64,000 nt of DNA. It comes from Spongilla lacustris. Lineage: Eukaryota > Porifera > Demospongiae > Spongillida > Spongillidae. Position 1 is the stretch's first letter; every line of letters begins with the position of its first letter. The translations under genes were made by a program, and so were the position numbers. Below are positions 1-13,506 of this stretch, one piece after another. The DNA is taken from the NCBI GenBank assembly GCA_949361645.1, contig OX442415.1, positions 15,128,331 through 15,192,330 on the forward strand, written 5' to 3'. The notes beneath the pieces are model-generated. The model had not been told where the DNA came from. It saw only the letters and a list, made by a program, of their open reading frames with translations, and did no database searches.

Positions 1-863
<863 letters not shown>

Positions 864-998
864 CTCCCACCTCCCCAACTTGCAGTACACAGGGGTGGAC
901 ATCAGGCCCTTGAATGCAGGCAAGACATCCTCCATGTCACAACACGTGTTCCACACTGTCTTGGTCAGCCATGGCACGTCTGGCTTTGCAGGGCGTTC
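864..998 (-). pseudogene. Duplicated single exon of an axonemal dynein heavy chain
   Basis: On the minus strand this reads [20 protein letters not shown] followed by [12 protein letters not shown], the segment between AAA5 and AAA6 of dynein heavy chains. It is nearly identical to the exon at 49437-49583 but lacks 12 bp in frame, removing four residues after FKGL. Homology continues into the upstream intron, so this is a DNA-level duplication and not a retrocopy. No neighbouring dynein exons occur to its right for 42 kb. Its downstream donor side has been replaced by the 18-bp array. It is either an orphan fragment or the upstream stub of a second copy that lies mostly left of the window. Confidence 0.8.
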
Positions 999-1215
999 CT
1001 GGGGAGGAGGAGGAATGGAATTTTGTCTGTAGTCATAATGAAGAGAGGCAACAGTGTGCAAGGTAATGTGAACTATATAATGACCTTGTAATCCACAAAT
1101 ATATTATTTTTAAAATAAAATTCTACATACACATGTACGCAAACTCCAACACTATACATGTATCTCCTCCAATCTTGAATACCTGCCCCCTCATCCCACA
1201 TATACATGTACACTT
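999..1215 (-). other. Intron sequence duplicated from the dynein locus
   Basis: This aligns with small indels to about 49584-49815, the intron upstream of the matching exon. Shared blocks include the gtctgtagtcataatgaaga segment and the cctgccccctcatcccaca segment. Similarity stops near 1215, marking the right edge of the segmental duplication. Confidence 0.75.
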
Positions 1216-1918
1216 ACATGTATATACATATGCACACATCATTTTATTTTAACCATACACCTATTGTGTTCTGTCCCCTAGAGAAGCTTCTATTATGTGT
1301 TCTAGCCCCCCGGGACAGGTATTTAAAAGTCCACCCCCATTCTCAAAAACCCCAACTGGACACCATTTATTGTCATCCATAGGGGTGTAGGGTTAAATAT
1401 TGGAATAGCATTTTGGCTAAGGGTGTGTGTGGTCTAACAGTTGGTGACCTTGAGAGTTTCTGGGCACCCTTTGGAGTGGTTTTACAATAAGGTTTTATAT
1501 CTTAACTACATGTATGCCATCTTGATGGATACCACAATCAATTGCTCAGTACAAGGTCTATTGGTTCAATCAAATTTTCACACTGCATACACAGGGTGTT
1601 AGGTGCTAGTAGCATAATGTCGATACTGTCAGGCCTATTGCTGTGCAAATGTGAAGGATTGAGTTTTTCCTCCGTGAAACACCATATTTTCTAGCCATGT
1701 ATTAGTCCACAGCATTGATGCTATAAACAAACAAATCACATATCATATTTTTATGTTTACAGCAGACCCAACCTACAAACCCCCTTCCATTTATTTTACT
1801 AGAGCACTGCCCTTGCATGGATGGGTGCCCATTCAGGTTTGAGTTCTCTACTTGCACGTAGAAGCAGTAAAATTATTGGTTTTAAAAAATTGATTGCAGA
1901 GGTGTGCGAGGAGTGTTA
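1216..1918. other. No gene recognised
   Basis: AT-rich sequence without a convincing open frame, splice-bounded exon or repeat that I can classify. Confidence 0.6.
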
Positions 1919-2012
1919 GTCTCGTACCCAGACCCAAACGTACATAAGCATTATCCTGTACGCGATGTAAGCGATCATCATCGTTACGTACATTTGGGTC
2001 TGGGTACGAGAC
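1919..2012. mobile_element. 94-bp palindromic MITE, family GTCTCGTnCCCAGACC
   Basis: The termini GTCTCGTACCCAGACCC and GGGTCTGGGTACGAGAC are inverted and flanked by TA on both sides (1917-1918 and 2013-2014). Two more copies occur at 26770-26851 and 59219-59287. A TA target duplication suggests mobilisation by a Tc1/mariner-type or other TA-targeting transposase. There is no coding capacity. Confidence 0.85.
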
Positions 2013-2048
2013 TAGATGAGTGTCGCGACGAACTTAGCTTGCTATAGT

Positions 2049-2909
2049 CATAGATATTATACGGAAGGGATTGGAAACGGGACGTTTTAACACCAATCAA
2101 CAGGTTCCATCAATGTAGTAGGAAATAAAATGGCGGAATCAATGGATTGCGATGCTGTAACTGTTGTTGGTATAACTTACTTAAACAAAGAGTTGAACAC
2201 ATGCACTTTCCTATATCTACACGAAAAGGCTATCCTAATGGACGCTGTATATCAAGTTTTCTATTCGTAATTCTTCGTACTTGAGAGTCACAATCGTTTA
2301 TCGACGGTGACCTCCCATTCACACCTGAGTTCCAACGAGAAAAAAAATGGGTACTTAGTTTGGAAGTAAGTTGTCCACACACCAGTTCGTTTATATGATC
2401 AGTACACAACCAGAAAAAGGAATAAAATAATGGGAAAATAGGCCTCAGCACGCGCTGTACGCCCACAACCACACACATGTCCAAAAGGTTATCGGCGACT
2501 TTTTTATTAGTGTACTAAGTGCATTAGAGACAAAACCTACAGAGGTCGATTTGTCTTAGTTATATCTCCTCGATAATGCACAAACATAGCCAATGCGACT
2601 AAGCTATCGTTACCTGTACGCCCACAAAGGTATCGCTAACACACGGAACGTCGGTTTAATGAAAAACTCGCGTCTGAATACATTTACAGTCAGAAACACG
2701 AATTTCTTAATATCCATACCTCTCAAGCAAGTCACATAACACCAAAGAAAGCCTAAAACTAGACAAATATCTTTGCTCTTCGAAAAAGTTCCAGTAACGT
2801 GGTCACTAAGAAGGTGTTGATTAATACTACACTGACGGCCCGAAGCTAGGATAATGCAATGTATTGCAGCACGTGATCCGTTTCCAATCCCTTCCGTATA
2901 ATATCTATG
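2049..2909. mobile_element. 861-bp non-autonomous TIR element (CATAGATATT family)
   Basis: About 32-bp inverted ends: CATAGATATTATACGGAAGG on the left and its complement on the right, extending through GATTGGAAACGG. Internal open frames are short and unrecognised. A nearly end-to-end palindrome of the same termini lies at 36590-36612, so the family is multicopy. I cannot define a clean target duplication. Confidence 0.75.
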
Positions 2910-2949
2910 CATAAACCATCTAAGGTTCAGCAGTATGCAGTGTTGCCGC

Positions 2950-3110
2950 GGCCAGCCGTGGCCGTCCGGCAACCGTCAAAAATTGCCGATTTTTGTGCTG
3001 ACCGTCAGTGATCGTGAACCGCCAACATGCCTGGCCGTCTGAGCCGGGAAGTACGGTGGCCGTCATATATTTGGCGGCTGACCGTCGAGCCGGTCTTTGA
3101 CGGTCACGAT
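2950..3110. repeat. Subterminal GACCGT/GGCCGT-rich region of the hAT composite
   Basis: Many copies of ACGGTC, GACCGT, GGCCGTC and GCCAGCC in both orientations. A matching block lies at about 3700-3860. Dense short subterminal repeats are typical transposase-binding regions in hAT elements; that role here is inferred. Confidence 0.6.
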
Positions 3111-3404
3111 TAATTAATTCTTAATAAAACTGCAATTATAACAGACATAATTATTAAGATTATACTTTGCCAGTTACATAAACCCATGTGTAAGACACTG
3201 CTATATCCCATAAAGTGTTTTGAATAGACCCCTTGTTAATTATATCTGTTTTCGTGTGTGTGATTGGAGTTTTGAAATACAGAGATTTGACCGTCGCGTA
3301 TAGTATAGCGCGCTGTATTATGGCCGACACGACGATCGTAAAGAACCCGATTCTAATTAGGGGGAAGAAAACTGATCCATCTGCCAACTCCCCCAGTTTT
3401 CCCA

Positions 3405-3555
3405 GATTCCCCACATTCCCACAATTTCCCCACTGTCTCTAAAATGGCACTGAAGTATCTGGCTATTCCAGCATCAGGTACACCATCAGAGCGAGCTAAA
3501 CAATAACTTGAACGCAAAACATGGAGAATGGACTCTGCCCGGCTAGAAAGAGTTT
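3405..3555 (+). pseudogene. hAT transposase C-terminal (dimerisation) fragment
   Basis: One frame reads FPTVSKMALKYLAIPASGTP followed by SERA, the conserved C-terminal signature of hAT transposases (LAxKYLAIPAxSxPSER). A few codons later comes an arginine/leucine-rich stretch (MDSARLERVLLLR) in the place of the family's final helix. A stop follows shortly after SERA, and no upstream BED finger or RNase H-like catalytic region is recognisable. This is a dead relic, but it supports the hAT assignment of the surrounding element. Confidence 0.75.
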
Positions 3556-4059
3556 TGCTGTTACGTTGTGTTTAAACTTTAAACATATATACCCTTCCTA
3601 TAATAAGCTGTTCAGCATACTTTTTCTGATGACGCGTACATGTAATACAGGGTGTCCACGAATGAACGCAACGTTTGTACAGGTAATTAATTACCCGCCC
3701 TTGACGGTTGACCGCCGACCGTGACCGCCAAACTCGAAATTTGACGGTTTTGGCGGTCAGAAATGGCCGTGACCGTGTCGGCAAGGGTTGGCCGTGGCCG
3801 TGGCCGGGAAGGATTGATGCCGGCCATTGCTGGCCGTGACCGTGAACGTCAGGGTAGGTACTTTAATAAATTTTTGAAAATGAATAAAACTAGAACTTTT
3901 ATGCATAGCCTAAAAGAGCAAATTGAATGCATCAAAAATATGCTTTTGCCACGGAAAACAGATTACTATTTCAAAAGTTATAACGTTTCAAACATTACGT
4001 CGCTGGTGACTAACAATGTACGCAATGTGAATGGACCGCGATATAAAAAACTGTGACCG

Positions 4060-5940
4060 CTTGACTTCTCCATGCAACTACTGTAAAAATATTCAAGATA
4101 ATGATGCCATATTTGCATAAAATACAACATAGGTACTCTTTATAAGGTTCACAGAGTCAAATACACATTACATCTAAATTTAGCTGTTTCATTATATAAT
4201 CTAGCTGCCAATACGGCAATAGCCCGTATAGCGATATCATAATGTTCTCCCCTATTTATTCACATTCATCATTCTTCCAATGTGTAATAATTACTTTAGG
4301 AACTTGAGACTTCTTTGATTGATTTACGCATATTATATGTCCATTGTATAGCACATTTTGATGATCCACATACCATAGGTGTGTTCAATATACAGACCAT
4401 TAATAACTGATCACGCCAATAGCCATTGAGACATCAGGAGAGAGCTTGACCATCACCTTAGGCAGGCATCGAGAGAGTGCAATGTAGGCTCTTACTTGCT
4501 ACAAAGGCTAGTCAGTTGCAGTACAATGTGGAAATGCTGCTTCTGTTATGGATTCTGTATCGTTTTATTAGTATAGTTACTTATTGTGCATTATTTATTT
4601 ATTATTTTATTATTACAAATAACTGAAACGTTGGATAAAACGCTTCAAAAATATTACATTAATTTTTTTTCATTATGAGATATTAGGAAACTCATTTGAT
4701 AATTCTAACTTCCTTTTCTGCCACACATTGCAACTTCTTTTCTATCTTCCTCCTTGAACTGTTCTCATTCTTTTGAATCTTATCTTTAAGTTGCTGATCT
4801 TGCAATATAGTGTTCATGTTGTTTACTAACTAACTTTACTCTCTAAGCTTGTCAGATGCAAAATTTAACCAGGCTATATTTTCTTGCTTGTTCTGAGAGT
4901 GTGCACACAACTACTGCATTGTTCCATTAATTTTACATCTTACGTTTCCATCATTTAACATTAGATGCTTTTCTATAAAGGTAATCAGCCAGGCCAAGGG
5001 TGCATTGTGTTCAGCAAACATACTTGGTGAACAATGGATGGTGATATAGATGAGCTAAAGTACCTTCAAGGTAGCCATGCAACTGTGTCTACTATATTAC
5101 ACATACTTCAAGCAGCTAGTGTACTACAATATCTATTATCTTATCTTGTTCTGTTGTAGCATGCAGAATTTTGTAGTTCAAGGTTCAGGGAGAGCACCTG
5201 CCATTTGATCCAAAGCTACTTCAATAACTGGGCATATATATGCTGGTTATGGGTAGATGTATTTCTCAATGTTACTGCATAGCTAGGATACACTAACATG
5301 AAAATATTGTCTTGAAAAATACGCTGTGTGGGCACCATCATATTTTTATGATTGAGCTGTTTTTAATGATATGGCGGTCCATGCTGTACAATACTTTCCA
5401 TGACTAACGCGTGCCTTGACGAATTCGGTGCGTATTAAATAGAACTATCACACAACTCTTTGACACATAAACAAAATAGATTGTGTATGCGTTGAAAATA
5501 CAAAAAATAAGTTTAATTCACAGGGCTCTAACACAGAAATACCAGGTTAAGCATTATTAAGTCAAGCTCTAAGCAATCCAACAGTAAACGCCTGTGCCGA
5601 TAAATGAACCCTTGGGCACCATCCAAAGCTCATGAAATTTTATCCTGATATAGGCTAGGACCTAAAAAACATGGGAAACGCTTCCTCAAGTGAGTGCTTT
5701 AAGAATCTAGAGAATGGCTAATCGCGACCGATTACTATGGAAATCAACGAGGCACACAAAATAACGCCGTATGCTGGCTTACATTTAGATACCAATAGTG
5801 TATCGGGCAACCCCTTTTGTTCTGTATTATAGCAATAAAGTCCTAAATACCTTGCAAACAACTTTACAAAGCGCGCGTCTTCTTAAGCACTCGTAGAGAA
5901 ATCCTAAATACGGTCACAATTTTCGACGAAATTTAGATCA
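4060..5940. other. AT-rich interior of the composite, no gene recognised
   Basis: No long open frame, splice-bounded exon or repeat of known class is visible. It may be decayed transposon sequence. Confidence 0.5.
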
Positions 5941-6170
5941 CCAGCTTCCGCCTACACACCCAACGGTGACCAAATTTGATCAAACAATGTGCCATATATG
6001 TTTCAAATTTACGTACGCATATTTGGCCCATAAAATATAAGTAGCCGATATGAATCAAATATGGAGCTTCATTCAATGGATGATGTTTGCGCCAAATATG
6101 TGCCGCTCAGCGCTCCACCAAATATGCGATGCCATATATGTACCAAAGTTTGTACCAAATATGTGGAGCC

Positions 6171-7680
6171 CCGTCCCCATGCGTGTGGTTATATATCCTG
6201 GCTTCTACACTAGGTAGTAGAATGGCTGTGCTGTTCAAATTAAAATTTAAAAGCATACAGGTGATACAACCGCTGTAGTGCACGCAGTTCCATTCAAGGC
6301 ATCATCCAGAGAACGCTTGCAAACGGAGAAGGGGGTTGAGGCCGGTATGAGGTTCCAATTAAAGCTACAAAAAGGAACGAAGATATGGAACAGTAGCAAG
6401 GAGGCACAGATTCTCTTACCTTGTCTTTACGAGAAACAAAAGGCTTACATAGCCAAGTACATTCTGTGTGGTGGTTGTTGTTTCCGTCGGTCCATATGAA
6501 TTCCTGTTGATCAAGCTGAAGTTAATAAGTAGGACTACCTACATCGCTTACCTTAAGCGTAGAACCTATAGCCACGTAGGGGGAGATAACAAACAATAAT
6601 ACGCTAACTGGTTCCTAACCTCTTCGTCCTTCACCGATGCTGAGTGTTCGATTTCTACACGCTGGGAGAGGTCATTCATGGTTACATTATGCACTGTACC
6701 GTGCACCATTAATGCGCAGCATGGCCAGCTTCACCACTTTAGCTTGATTCTCTGCTGTCATTACAATAGAAAGGAGAGCAGCTGCGTATACACGTACTGT
6801 ACCTCGGGACATAATATAATCTTTTAAAGAGGTGAGCTCTTATCTTGGCCCGGCCGGGTTCACCACTTTAGGATGATTCTATGCTGCCATTAGAAAGAGA
6901 GCAGCTGCGTATACACGTACCTCAGGACATTCTTCTTTAAGTTTTACCGAGGTGATCGAACCCTTATCATTTCCCCATATTTTTCAATGCACGCGCTTAT
7001 CGTACAATTAGAATAGCTACATTAATCATTGGACATTTACATATCATGCTGTCCATTGGACTGTTTTTTCACGCAGGATGCAGGAGCTGCTGCACTGGTG
7101 ACAAATGGAAACAAGACATACACAGGTAGAAGCTGTTTGGTCAGCGTCAATTGCAAAAGGGGACAGTCCGCATGGTCTTCACCAAAAGAGCCCAACTTAC
7201 AAACACCGCTGAATGAGGCAATACTGCTCCTTTCCATGAATTCCATACTGTATCTATGTTACCAGTTACAGAAAATATAACCAACTTTTGGTGTCTTGAA
7301 CCATTTAAAATAAGCACCCAGCACAACAAGGATATGCACTTCTACCAATATTAAGACAAAATGGGGTACATTAGGGTACACAGTTCACTGGAACTACATG
7401 AGCAGTCAAACACGGCCTGGTAGCAGTTCTTGTTGGACATGAATACATACTGTTACATCAGTCCCTCAAATAAAAGACATGTCTAATGTGTCACCCAGGC
7501 CCCTACTTGTTGATGGCGAAGTCCTCTTGAGTGCCTCACATGTTCTCTTCAACATGCTCCTCTGGTCCTCATGCCTCTCCAGGTCCTTCTCTTGAGGCAC
7601 ATCATCCAGCATAGATCCATTGCCCAGATGTGTGGTAAGATAGTGCTTTACGGGCAGTCAAATGAGGAAGACTCCATTTA
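6171..7680. other. Interior sequence, no gene recognised
   Basis: Several open frames of 60-90 codons exist on both strands, but none resembles a known family and none has convincing splice context. An imperfect internal duplication is visible, with the ctgcgtatacacgtac block near 6783 and again near 6905. Confidence 0.5.
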
Positions 7681-7720
7681 ATTAAACTTACACAACAGTA
7701 TGTCATTGGCGTAAAAACAG

Positions 7721-8050
7721 CCCCCCCCCCCCCCCCCCCCCCCCCCACCATATATTCATACAGATATATTTCCATGGGCGTTTCCAGGGGGCCATGGCCC
7801 CCTTCTTCGGGACTGAATGGTGCCCCCCCCCCCCCCCCTCCCTGTAATAAAAGTTTACATACATGTGCATCCACCACTGGCTGAATTGGCTGAAAGCGGA
7901 CAGCACCCTAATTGGCCGAAAGCGCGGACAGCCCCCCCCCGCTGGTTGAATCGGCTGAAAGCAGACAGCACTCTCCTTCCCCCCCCCCCCCCCCCCTTCC
8001 CGAAAAGCTGGGGGCACCCATGCCCCCCCCCCCCCCCCCCCCCCCCCCCC
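7721..8050. repeat. Cluster of poly-C tracts
   Basis: Four C homopolymers (about 7721-7746, 7822-7838, 7980-7996 and 8022-8050), separated by partly repeated ggctgaaagcggacagc sequence. Glycine- or proline-rich open frames here are artefacts of the tracts. Confidence 0.9.
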
Positions 8051-8965
8051 ACAACCACTTATTGACCTCTGTTGGGCCTTTCCAACAAAAATGAAGCTAC
8101 CCCTGGGATGCAGCAGGACAACATACATTACAGTATGATTACCCTTCTACCTTATGATCATACAACTGCTTGTGTCTCCTTTGTTCCATGCCCAAGTGCT
8201 CCCTGACTGATATGGTAGGCTGACTGCACTGGTAGTAGTTACTCCGGTGGCCTTTGTGTTTTCATCATGGACACAGGTGTGGCATGCCATCAAGAGGCAT
8301 GGCAGTTTGAGGTTCCAGTCTATTTCAGCACCAACAATATTAGGCATCCTTAGAATTAACAACACTGAAGGTTCAGTTGAATCCCTCCCCCCAATGACCA
8401 GTATGTACTTGTTTGAGCAATGGATGAGAGACAAGGGACCCATGCAAGATATCCATGGCAATATGTTGCATGGGTCCATTGGAATATCACCATATCACCT
8501 CCATAGGAGAATATCTCCACTTTGAAGGGACTTCTGGGCACCACATACTGTACATTCCTCTACATGTATACATCCGGTAAAATGCTTTCTCAGTACCTTT
8601 GCCACTCCAAGGTGCCCACAGCATGGTCGGTATGACCTTTTGCATACAACTATTGAACTCAGTCCCCAGCAAATATTTCCATGAATATCATATCTACATT
8701 ATCAACACCAAATGTGACTTTTGAGACCACAGGCTTTTAATCTTTAATCTATTTCCATCCTTAATTCAGGATTGAAATCCTGAATTAAGGATGACTTTAC
8801 GCCGCTCGTATCAACTTCAATTTGCATCGTGTTGGATATTTAGGGGGATATTAATCTTCTATAGGCTTTCGTCTACACAGCGCTATCTAATAAGTCGCAT
8901 ATCTTTTGTATTTCAAAGTAAAACCACTCTGTTTATAGGCTTTGTTTCTACGTTCGTACGCAATA

Positions 8966-11282
8966 ATGCCGCTTACGATCAACGTCGGGGATAAAGTAGA
9001 AGGAAAGAGTAAGAAGCTTAGTGGTAAGAAGGGAATCGTTACAAAGGTAACTAAAGAGAGCCACGCACGCAAGTTCACCATTGATTGGGACACAGGAGGT
9101 ACCAGCATTGAATCAGCTCGAGGCATAAGTAAAGCGGGTGATATTACACCTCCGTGCAAGAAGCAAAAACGTACTCCTGTGAGTCCTGTCAGTCCTTTGT
9201 TTGTTGAAAGTGAAGAGAGACCTGGCAGTGACAGTGATACGGATGATGATAGTACCAGTGAGACAGAAGAAGAAAGGGAGGACGGTGTGCAAAGAGAAGA
9301 TAGAAATAAATTGCAAGACATGGAAGGATATTGGAATGCTCATGGCAGAGAATGGGTAGAAATTGACCACCTGAATGTTGACCCTGCAGTAAATGCCTAC
9401 ACAGGGATTACGGAACTGAAGTGGGGAGCTACTCTGGAAGGTGCTGAGAAGAGTATGGAGTATTACTTCTACCTCATGTTTCCTATGGACTCCATTCCAT
9501 CTATTTTGGAGTATACTAACATCAACCTCCTAGCTAAAAAGAAAGCACCTTCGACAAAAGGAGAGATGATAAAGTGGCTTGGTATTAGATTGGCAATGGC
9601 TGTTGAACCAAGGAGGGAACCACTTCCAACATATTGGAAATCAGAGAGTGATGTTGGTGTAGTTTCAACTGCAGCTAACTATGAGGGACGCTTTGGCATG
9701 AAGCTGTCACGGTTCACCGATATCAGGTCATGTCTTCAACTGGCCCAAGAACCAAAACCACAACCTGTAAAGGTATGTGTTTTTGCCCATTTGAAACTGA
9801 TTTTATATTTAATATTCGCCATATGCAGGATCCTTGGTGGCCGATTAGGTCCTTCATCTTGTCTTTCAATGAGCGTCGTGTGAAACATGTCAAACCTGGT
9901 CACACAATTGTTTGTGATGAGTGCATGAGTGCCTGGAAGGGAGGTGATGGTAAGTACAAAACAAATGGTTGTCCTCATAAAACAAAAATTGTACGTAAGC
10001 CAGAAGGGGTTGGATGTGAGCTAAAGTCAGCAGCAGATGGAATGTCAGGAATTATCCTGCAACTTGAATTGATGGAAGGAAGTGAAGCTCAATCAAAAAA
10101 ACCAGGCCATGCTGAGTATGGTGAAGGTACATCACAATTACTGAGGTTGTGTGCTCCTTGGAGAGGGACTGCTCGCACTATCATAGCTGACAGTGCATTT
10201 TCCTCAGTCAAATCTCTACTTGCACTATTAGATCAAGGTTTGTACTTCATGGGAATGGTCAAAACTGCTACAAGAGAGTACCCAAAGAAGCAGCTCCTCC
10301 AATGGGCTTCAGGCAATGGAACTGGTCTTACACCAAATCGAGGTAGTCACAAGCTACTTCAATCAATTGCCCCAGATGATAGCAAAATAATTGCATGCGT
10401 TTGGGTTGATAAAAAGCCAAAAACTATAATATGCAACCGATACACTGGACACCCTGGAATACCAGCAGAGCGTTTACGCCACAGAATTGATGTAGTTGAT
10501 GGCATACCAACCACGGTGCAGTACACAAAAACGATACCAAGACCACTTATAGTGGAGAAGTTCTTTGAGTTTTTTTCATCAATTGATGTGCATGATCATT
10601 ACAGACAAGGCTCACTTGCAATCGAAAGGGAGTGGATAACTCATACATGGTGGCACAGAACATTTGGGACCATCTTTGGTATATGTGTTGTTGATGCTTA
10701 TTTAGCTTACAGGTACGAATCAGACAAAGATTTCCTTGCAAGCACTGAGGTGGTAGACTTTGCAACATTCATGGATCTGCTGGCACACCAGCTCATCCAC
10801 AACATCTATGTATCATCCAGTATATCATTACGAAGGCGCAGTGATGAGAGTGCATCTGTCTCTGTGGCACATGTAGAGGTACATCACATGACACATTGTT
10901 GTTGCATTCATTTTTATCTGTGTATAATATTGTTACATTGTAGGATCAAGTGCAGCACAAACTACGGAGCCTTACAGAGCTTCATATGTACAAGGAAAAT
11001 ATAATGAATGGAAAGTACCCACAGCGTATCTGCAAGTACTGCAAAATGAAGACCACATTCTATTGTGTTGGATGCAGTGATATGGAAAATGACTATTTGG
11101 GGCTTTGGCACTTCCAGAGATTGCTATATTCAGCATCTCACAGAAATGGGCTTTTGAAACTAATTGATTCACTTATCTGGGTGTGCTTTTTTATTGCTCT
11201 CAACATATATCATGATATCAGTTCAAACGGATTTCATTTGTCACAATATCTTGATTTCTTCGTAACTGTTTTTTTGTTTTGA
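8966..11282 (+). CDS. PiggyBac-type DDE transposase, three exons
   Basis: Exons are 8966-9772, 9829-10878 and 10944-11282, joined by GT-AG introns of 56 and 65 bp that keep phase 0, giving about 731 codons. I chose ATG 8966 because upstream in-frame starts are not ATG. Residues 5-50 resemble a small KOW/Tudor-like barrel, followed by an acidic Ser-rich linker. The DDE_Tnp_1_7 catalytic aspartates are visible in HTIVCDECMSAWKG, RTIIADSAFSSVK and SSIDVHDHY. PiggyBac landmarks around them include a GCELKSAADGMSGIILQLEL block and FMGMVKTATREYPKK. Exon 3 encodes a C-terminal zinc-finger-like CKYCKMKTTFYCVGC. No stop or frameshift is seen, so the gene may be intact. The product would cut and paste its element at TTAA, or it could be a domesticated copy. 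Confidence 0.85.
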
Positions 11283-11940
11283 TATCTTGGTTTGATTTTT
11301 TCATAACCATCCTTTACAAACTCTGACAATTTTTAGCTTACACAGCTTTAAAATTCGTATCTTAATACAGTAAAGTCCAAATGAAAAGATTTTAAAATAT
11401 TGTTATGTAATTTTAATAATAGAACATATGATTGAGTTTGCTTGATTTTAAATTATAAATCATTATACATAATGTCATATCTTTTGCACTATTCATATGT
11501 TGTAACATATTAATGTAAAAAGTTCAGATGCAAATCATCAATACTGTTTGTAACTCTGTACTACAATACTTGGAGACAATTACATGCAATCACGCAAAAC
11601 ACAAGAATAATGATCTTAAAATGCATGTTTCGTTTAAAATTAGAGCACTGTTTGGATAAAAAAATAACTTCAACCAAAGCCTGGAGGTGATACAACTACA
11701 AAATGGTTAAAGAAGGCTAAAATTGATATGCTTTATGCTTCTTTTAGGCACTAAAAACTGAAAATTGATAATTATTCAATTTGCGTATGTGACAGCAATG
11801 AAACGTACGTATGTATTCTTAAAATTTGGGCAGCTTTCCAGATGACTGAAATTATTCCATGCTATAGAAAGTGTGCAGAAATGCTGCAACAAAAAGCCTA
11901 TAAGTAATAATTTATTTATTTGTCCTTGCAATAATTGTTA
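11283..11940. other. AT-rich 3-prime flank of the transposase gene
   Basis: No further coding sequence is recognised. The stretch is strongly AT-rich and probably contains the transposase 3-prime UTR. Confidence 0.5.
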
Positions 11941-12189
11941 TAAACGGAGGAATTCAATATCCTGAATTCAGGATTTTACCGATCCTGAATTCAGGATCGT
12001 TTTACGTTGATTAAAGGTTAAGAGTTTTGCTAGCACTATGGGGGCATGACTTTGGGTATTTGCCCCATGTCAGGGTCATCTCATCTTGCTGGAACTGAAC
12101 AACACCCTGCTTTGACCACTGCAATGTCCAACCCTCTACACTACCCTCCTGGAAACTGTACTATACTAGACTGTAGTGGCACGTACATC

Positions 12190-13062
12190 GTACCCCTGAA
12201 GGTTGGCTACCACACTATCACTGTAGGCTGGCTACCACACTAGAGGCATGTACCCCTGTAGGCTGGCTACCACACTAGAGGCATGTATCCCTGTAGGCTG
12301 GCTACCACACTAGAGGCATGTACCCCTGTAGGCTGGCTACCACACTAGAGGCATGTACCCCTGTAGGCTGGCTACCACACTAGAGGCATGTACCCTTGTA
12401 GGCTGGCTACCACACTAGAGGCATGTACTGCAGGCTACCACACTAGAGGCATGTATCCTTGTAGACTGGGTACCACACTAGTAACACGTACATTGAACCC
12501 CTGTAGGCTGGCTACCACACTAGAGGCATGTATCCCTGTAGGCTGGCTACCACACTAGAGGCATGTATCCCTGTAGGCTGGCTACCACACTAGAGGCATG
12601 AACCCCTGAAGGCTGGCTACCACACTAGAGGCATGTATCCCTGAAGGCTGGCTACCACACTAGAGGCATGTACCCCTGTAGGCTGGCTACCACACTAGAG
12701 GCATGTATCCCTGTAGGCTGGCTACCACACTAGAGGCATGTATCCCTGTAGGCTGGCTACCACACTACAGGCATGTACCCCTGTAGGCTGGCTACCACAC
12801 TAGAGGCATGTATCCCTGTAGGCTGGCTACCACACTAGAGGCATGAACCTCTGAAGGCTGGCTACCCCTGTAGGCTGGCTACCACACTAGAGGCATGTAC
12901 CCCTGTAGGCTGGCTACCACACTAGAGGCATGTATCCCTGTAGGCTGGCTACCACACTAGAGGCATGTACCCCTGAAGGCTGGCTACCACACTAGAGGCA
13001 TGTATCCCTGAAGGCTGGCTACCACACTAGAGGCATGTGCCCCTGTAGGCTGGCTACCACAC
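12190..13062. repeat. 35-bp minisatellite (about 24 copies)
   Basis: The unit ctgtaggctggctaccacac followed by tagaggcatgtaccc repeats almost perfectly. Most differences are tacccc versus tatccc and tgtagg versus tgaagg. A few units are shortened near 12425 and 12855. Confidence 0.95.
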
Positions 13063-13477
13063 TGGTGGTGAGACAAAGGATATGAATTACTATGCTTTTT
13101 ACCAGGCCTATACTGAACTTTAAAGTCATATTCTTCAAGCGGGGTGAGGGCCACCTGTCACCTACCATACAAATGCAGTTGAGATAGACCTTTTGCTCAA
13201 TACTTACATTCAGCCTTAGTAATGGTTCAGCACCTTCATGTGAGACGTGACAGCACCAAGGCCACCAATGGTCCACCATCATTTGCATCCAGTATAAAGG
13301 CTTCTTCAAAGTTGGGGCAGGCCAGGAATGGAGCTGAGATACGCTTACTCCAGAGAAGAACAAAAGCCTGAGAACACTGCTCTGTTCATTGCTATACTGA
13401 TTCCCTTTTCCCAGCGATCAGTTTAATGGAGATGTAAAGTTACTAGTACAAACAACTAGCCCTAAGGCCGTAGCTAG

Positions 13478-13506
13478 GGGGGGAGGGGGGGGGGGGGGGG
13501 GGGGGA
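13478..13506. repeat. Poly-G tract
   Basis: An uninterrupted G run of over 20 bases, followed by gatcggggggatcgat. It is one of about ten long C/G homopolymers in this window. Confidence 0.9.

Larger units (their letters stand above)
8761..12014. mobile_element. piggyBac-type transposon, approximate limits
   Basis: The transposase gene is bracketed by clusters of the palindrome ATCCTGAATTCAGGAT: one near-copy at 8764-8790 and two at about 11952-11999. TTAA, the piggyBac target, occurs next to the clusters at 8761 and 12011. The terminal bases do not form a clean inverted repeat between those two TTAA sites, so exact ends are uncertain. Confidence 0.5.

Noticed and set aside
7602..8128. Glycine-rich and proline-rich open frames
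   Set aside because: They are produced by poly-C tracts, with no family resemblance or splice context.
9730..9828. Alternative start of the second piggyBac frame upstream of the intron
   Set aside because: The first 33 codons of that frame come from the other frame of exon 1 and the intron. The GTATGT donor and TATGCAG acceptor join the exons in phase and restore continuous family similarity.
12190..13062. CRISPR-like direct repeats
   Set aside because: The units are contiguous, with no unique spacers of constant size, and the context is eukaryotic. The same applies to the arrays at 21.7-25.1 and 57.3-58.7 kb.
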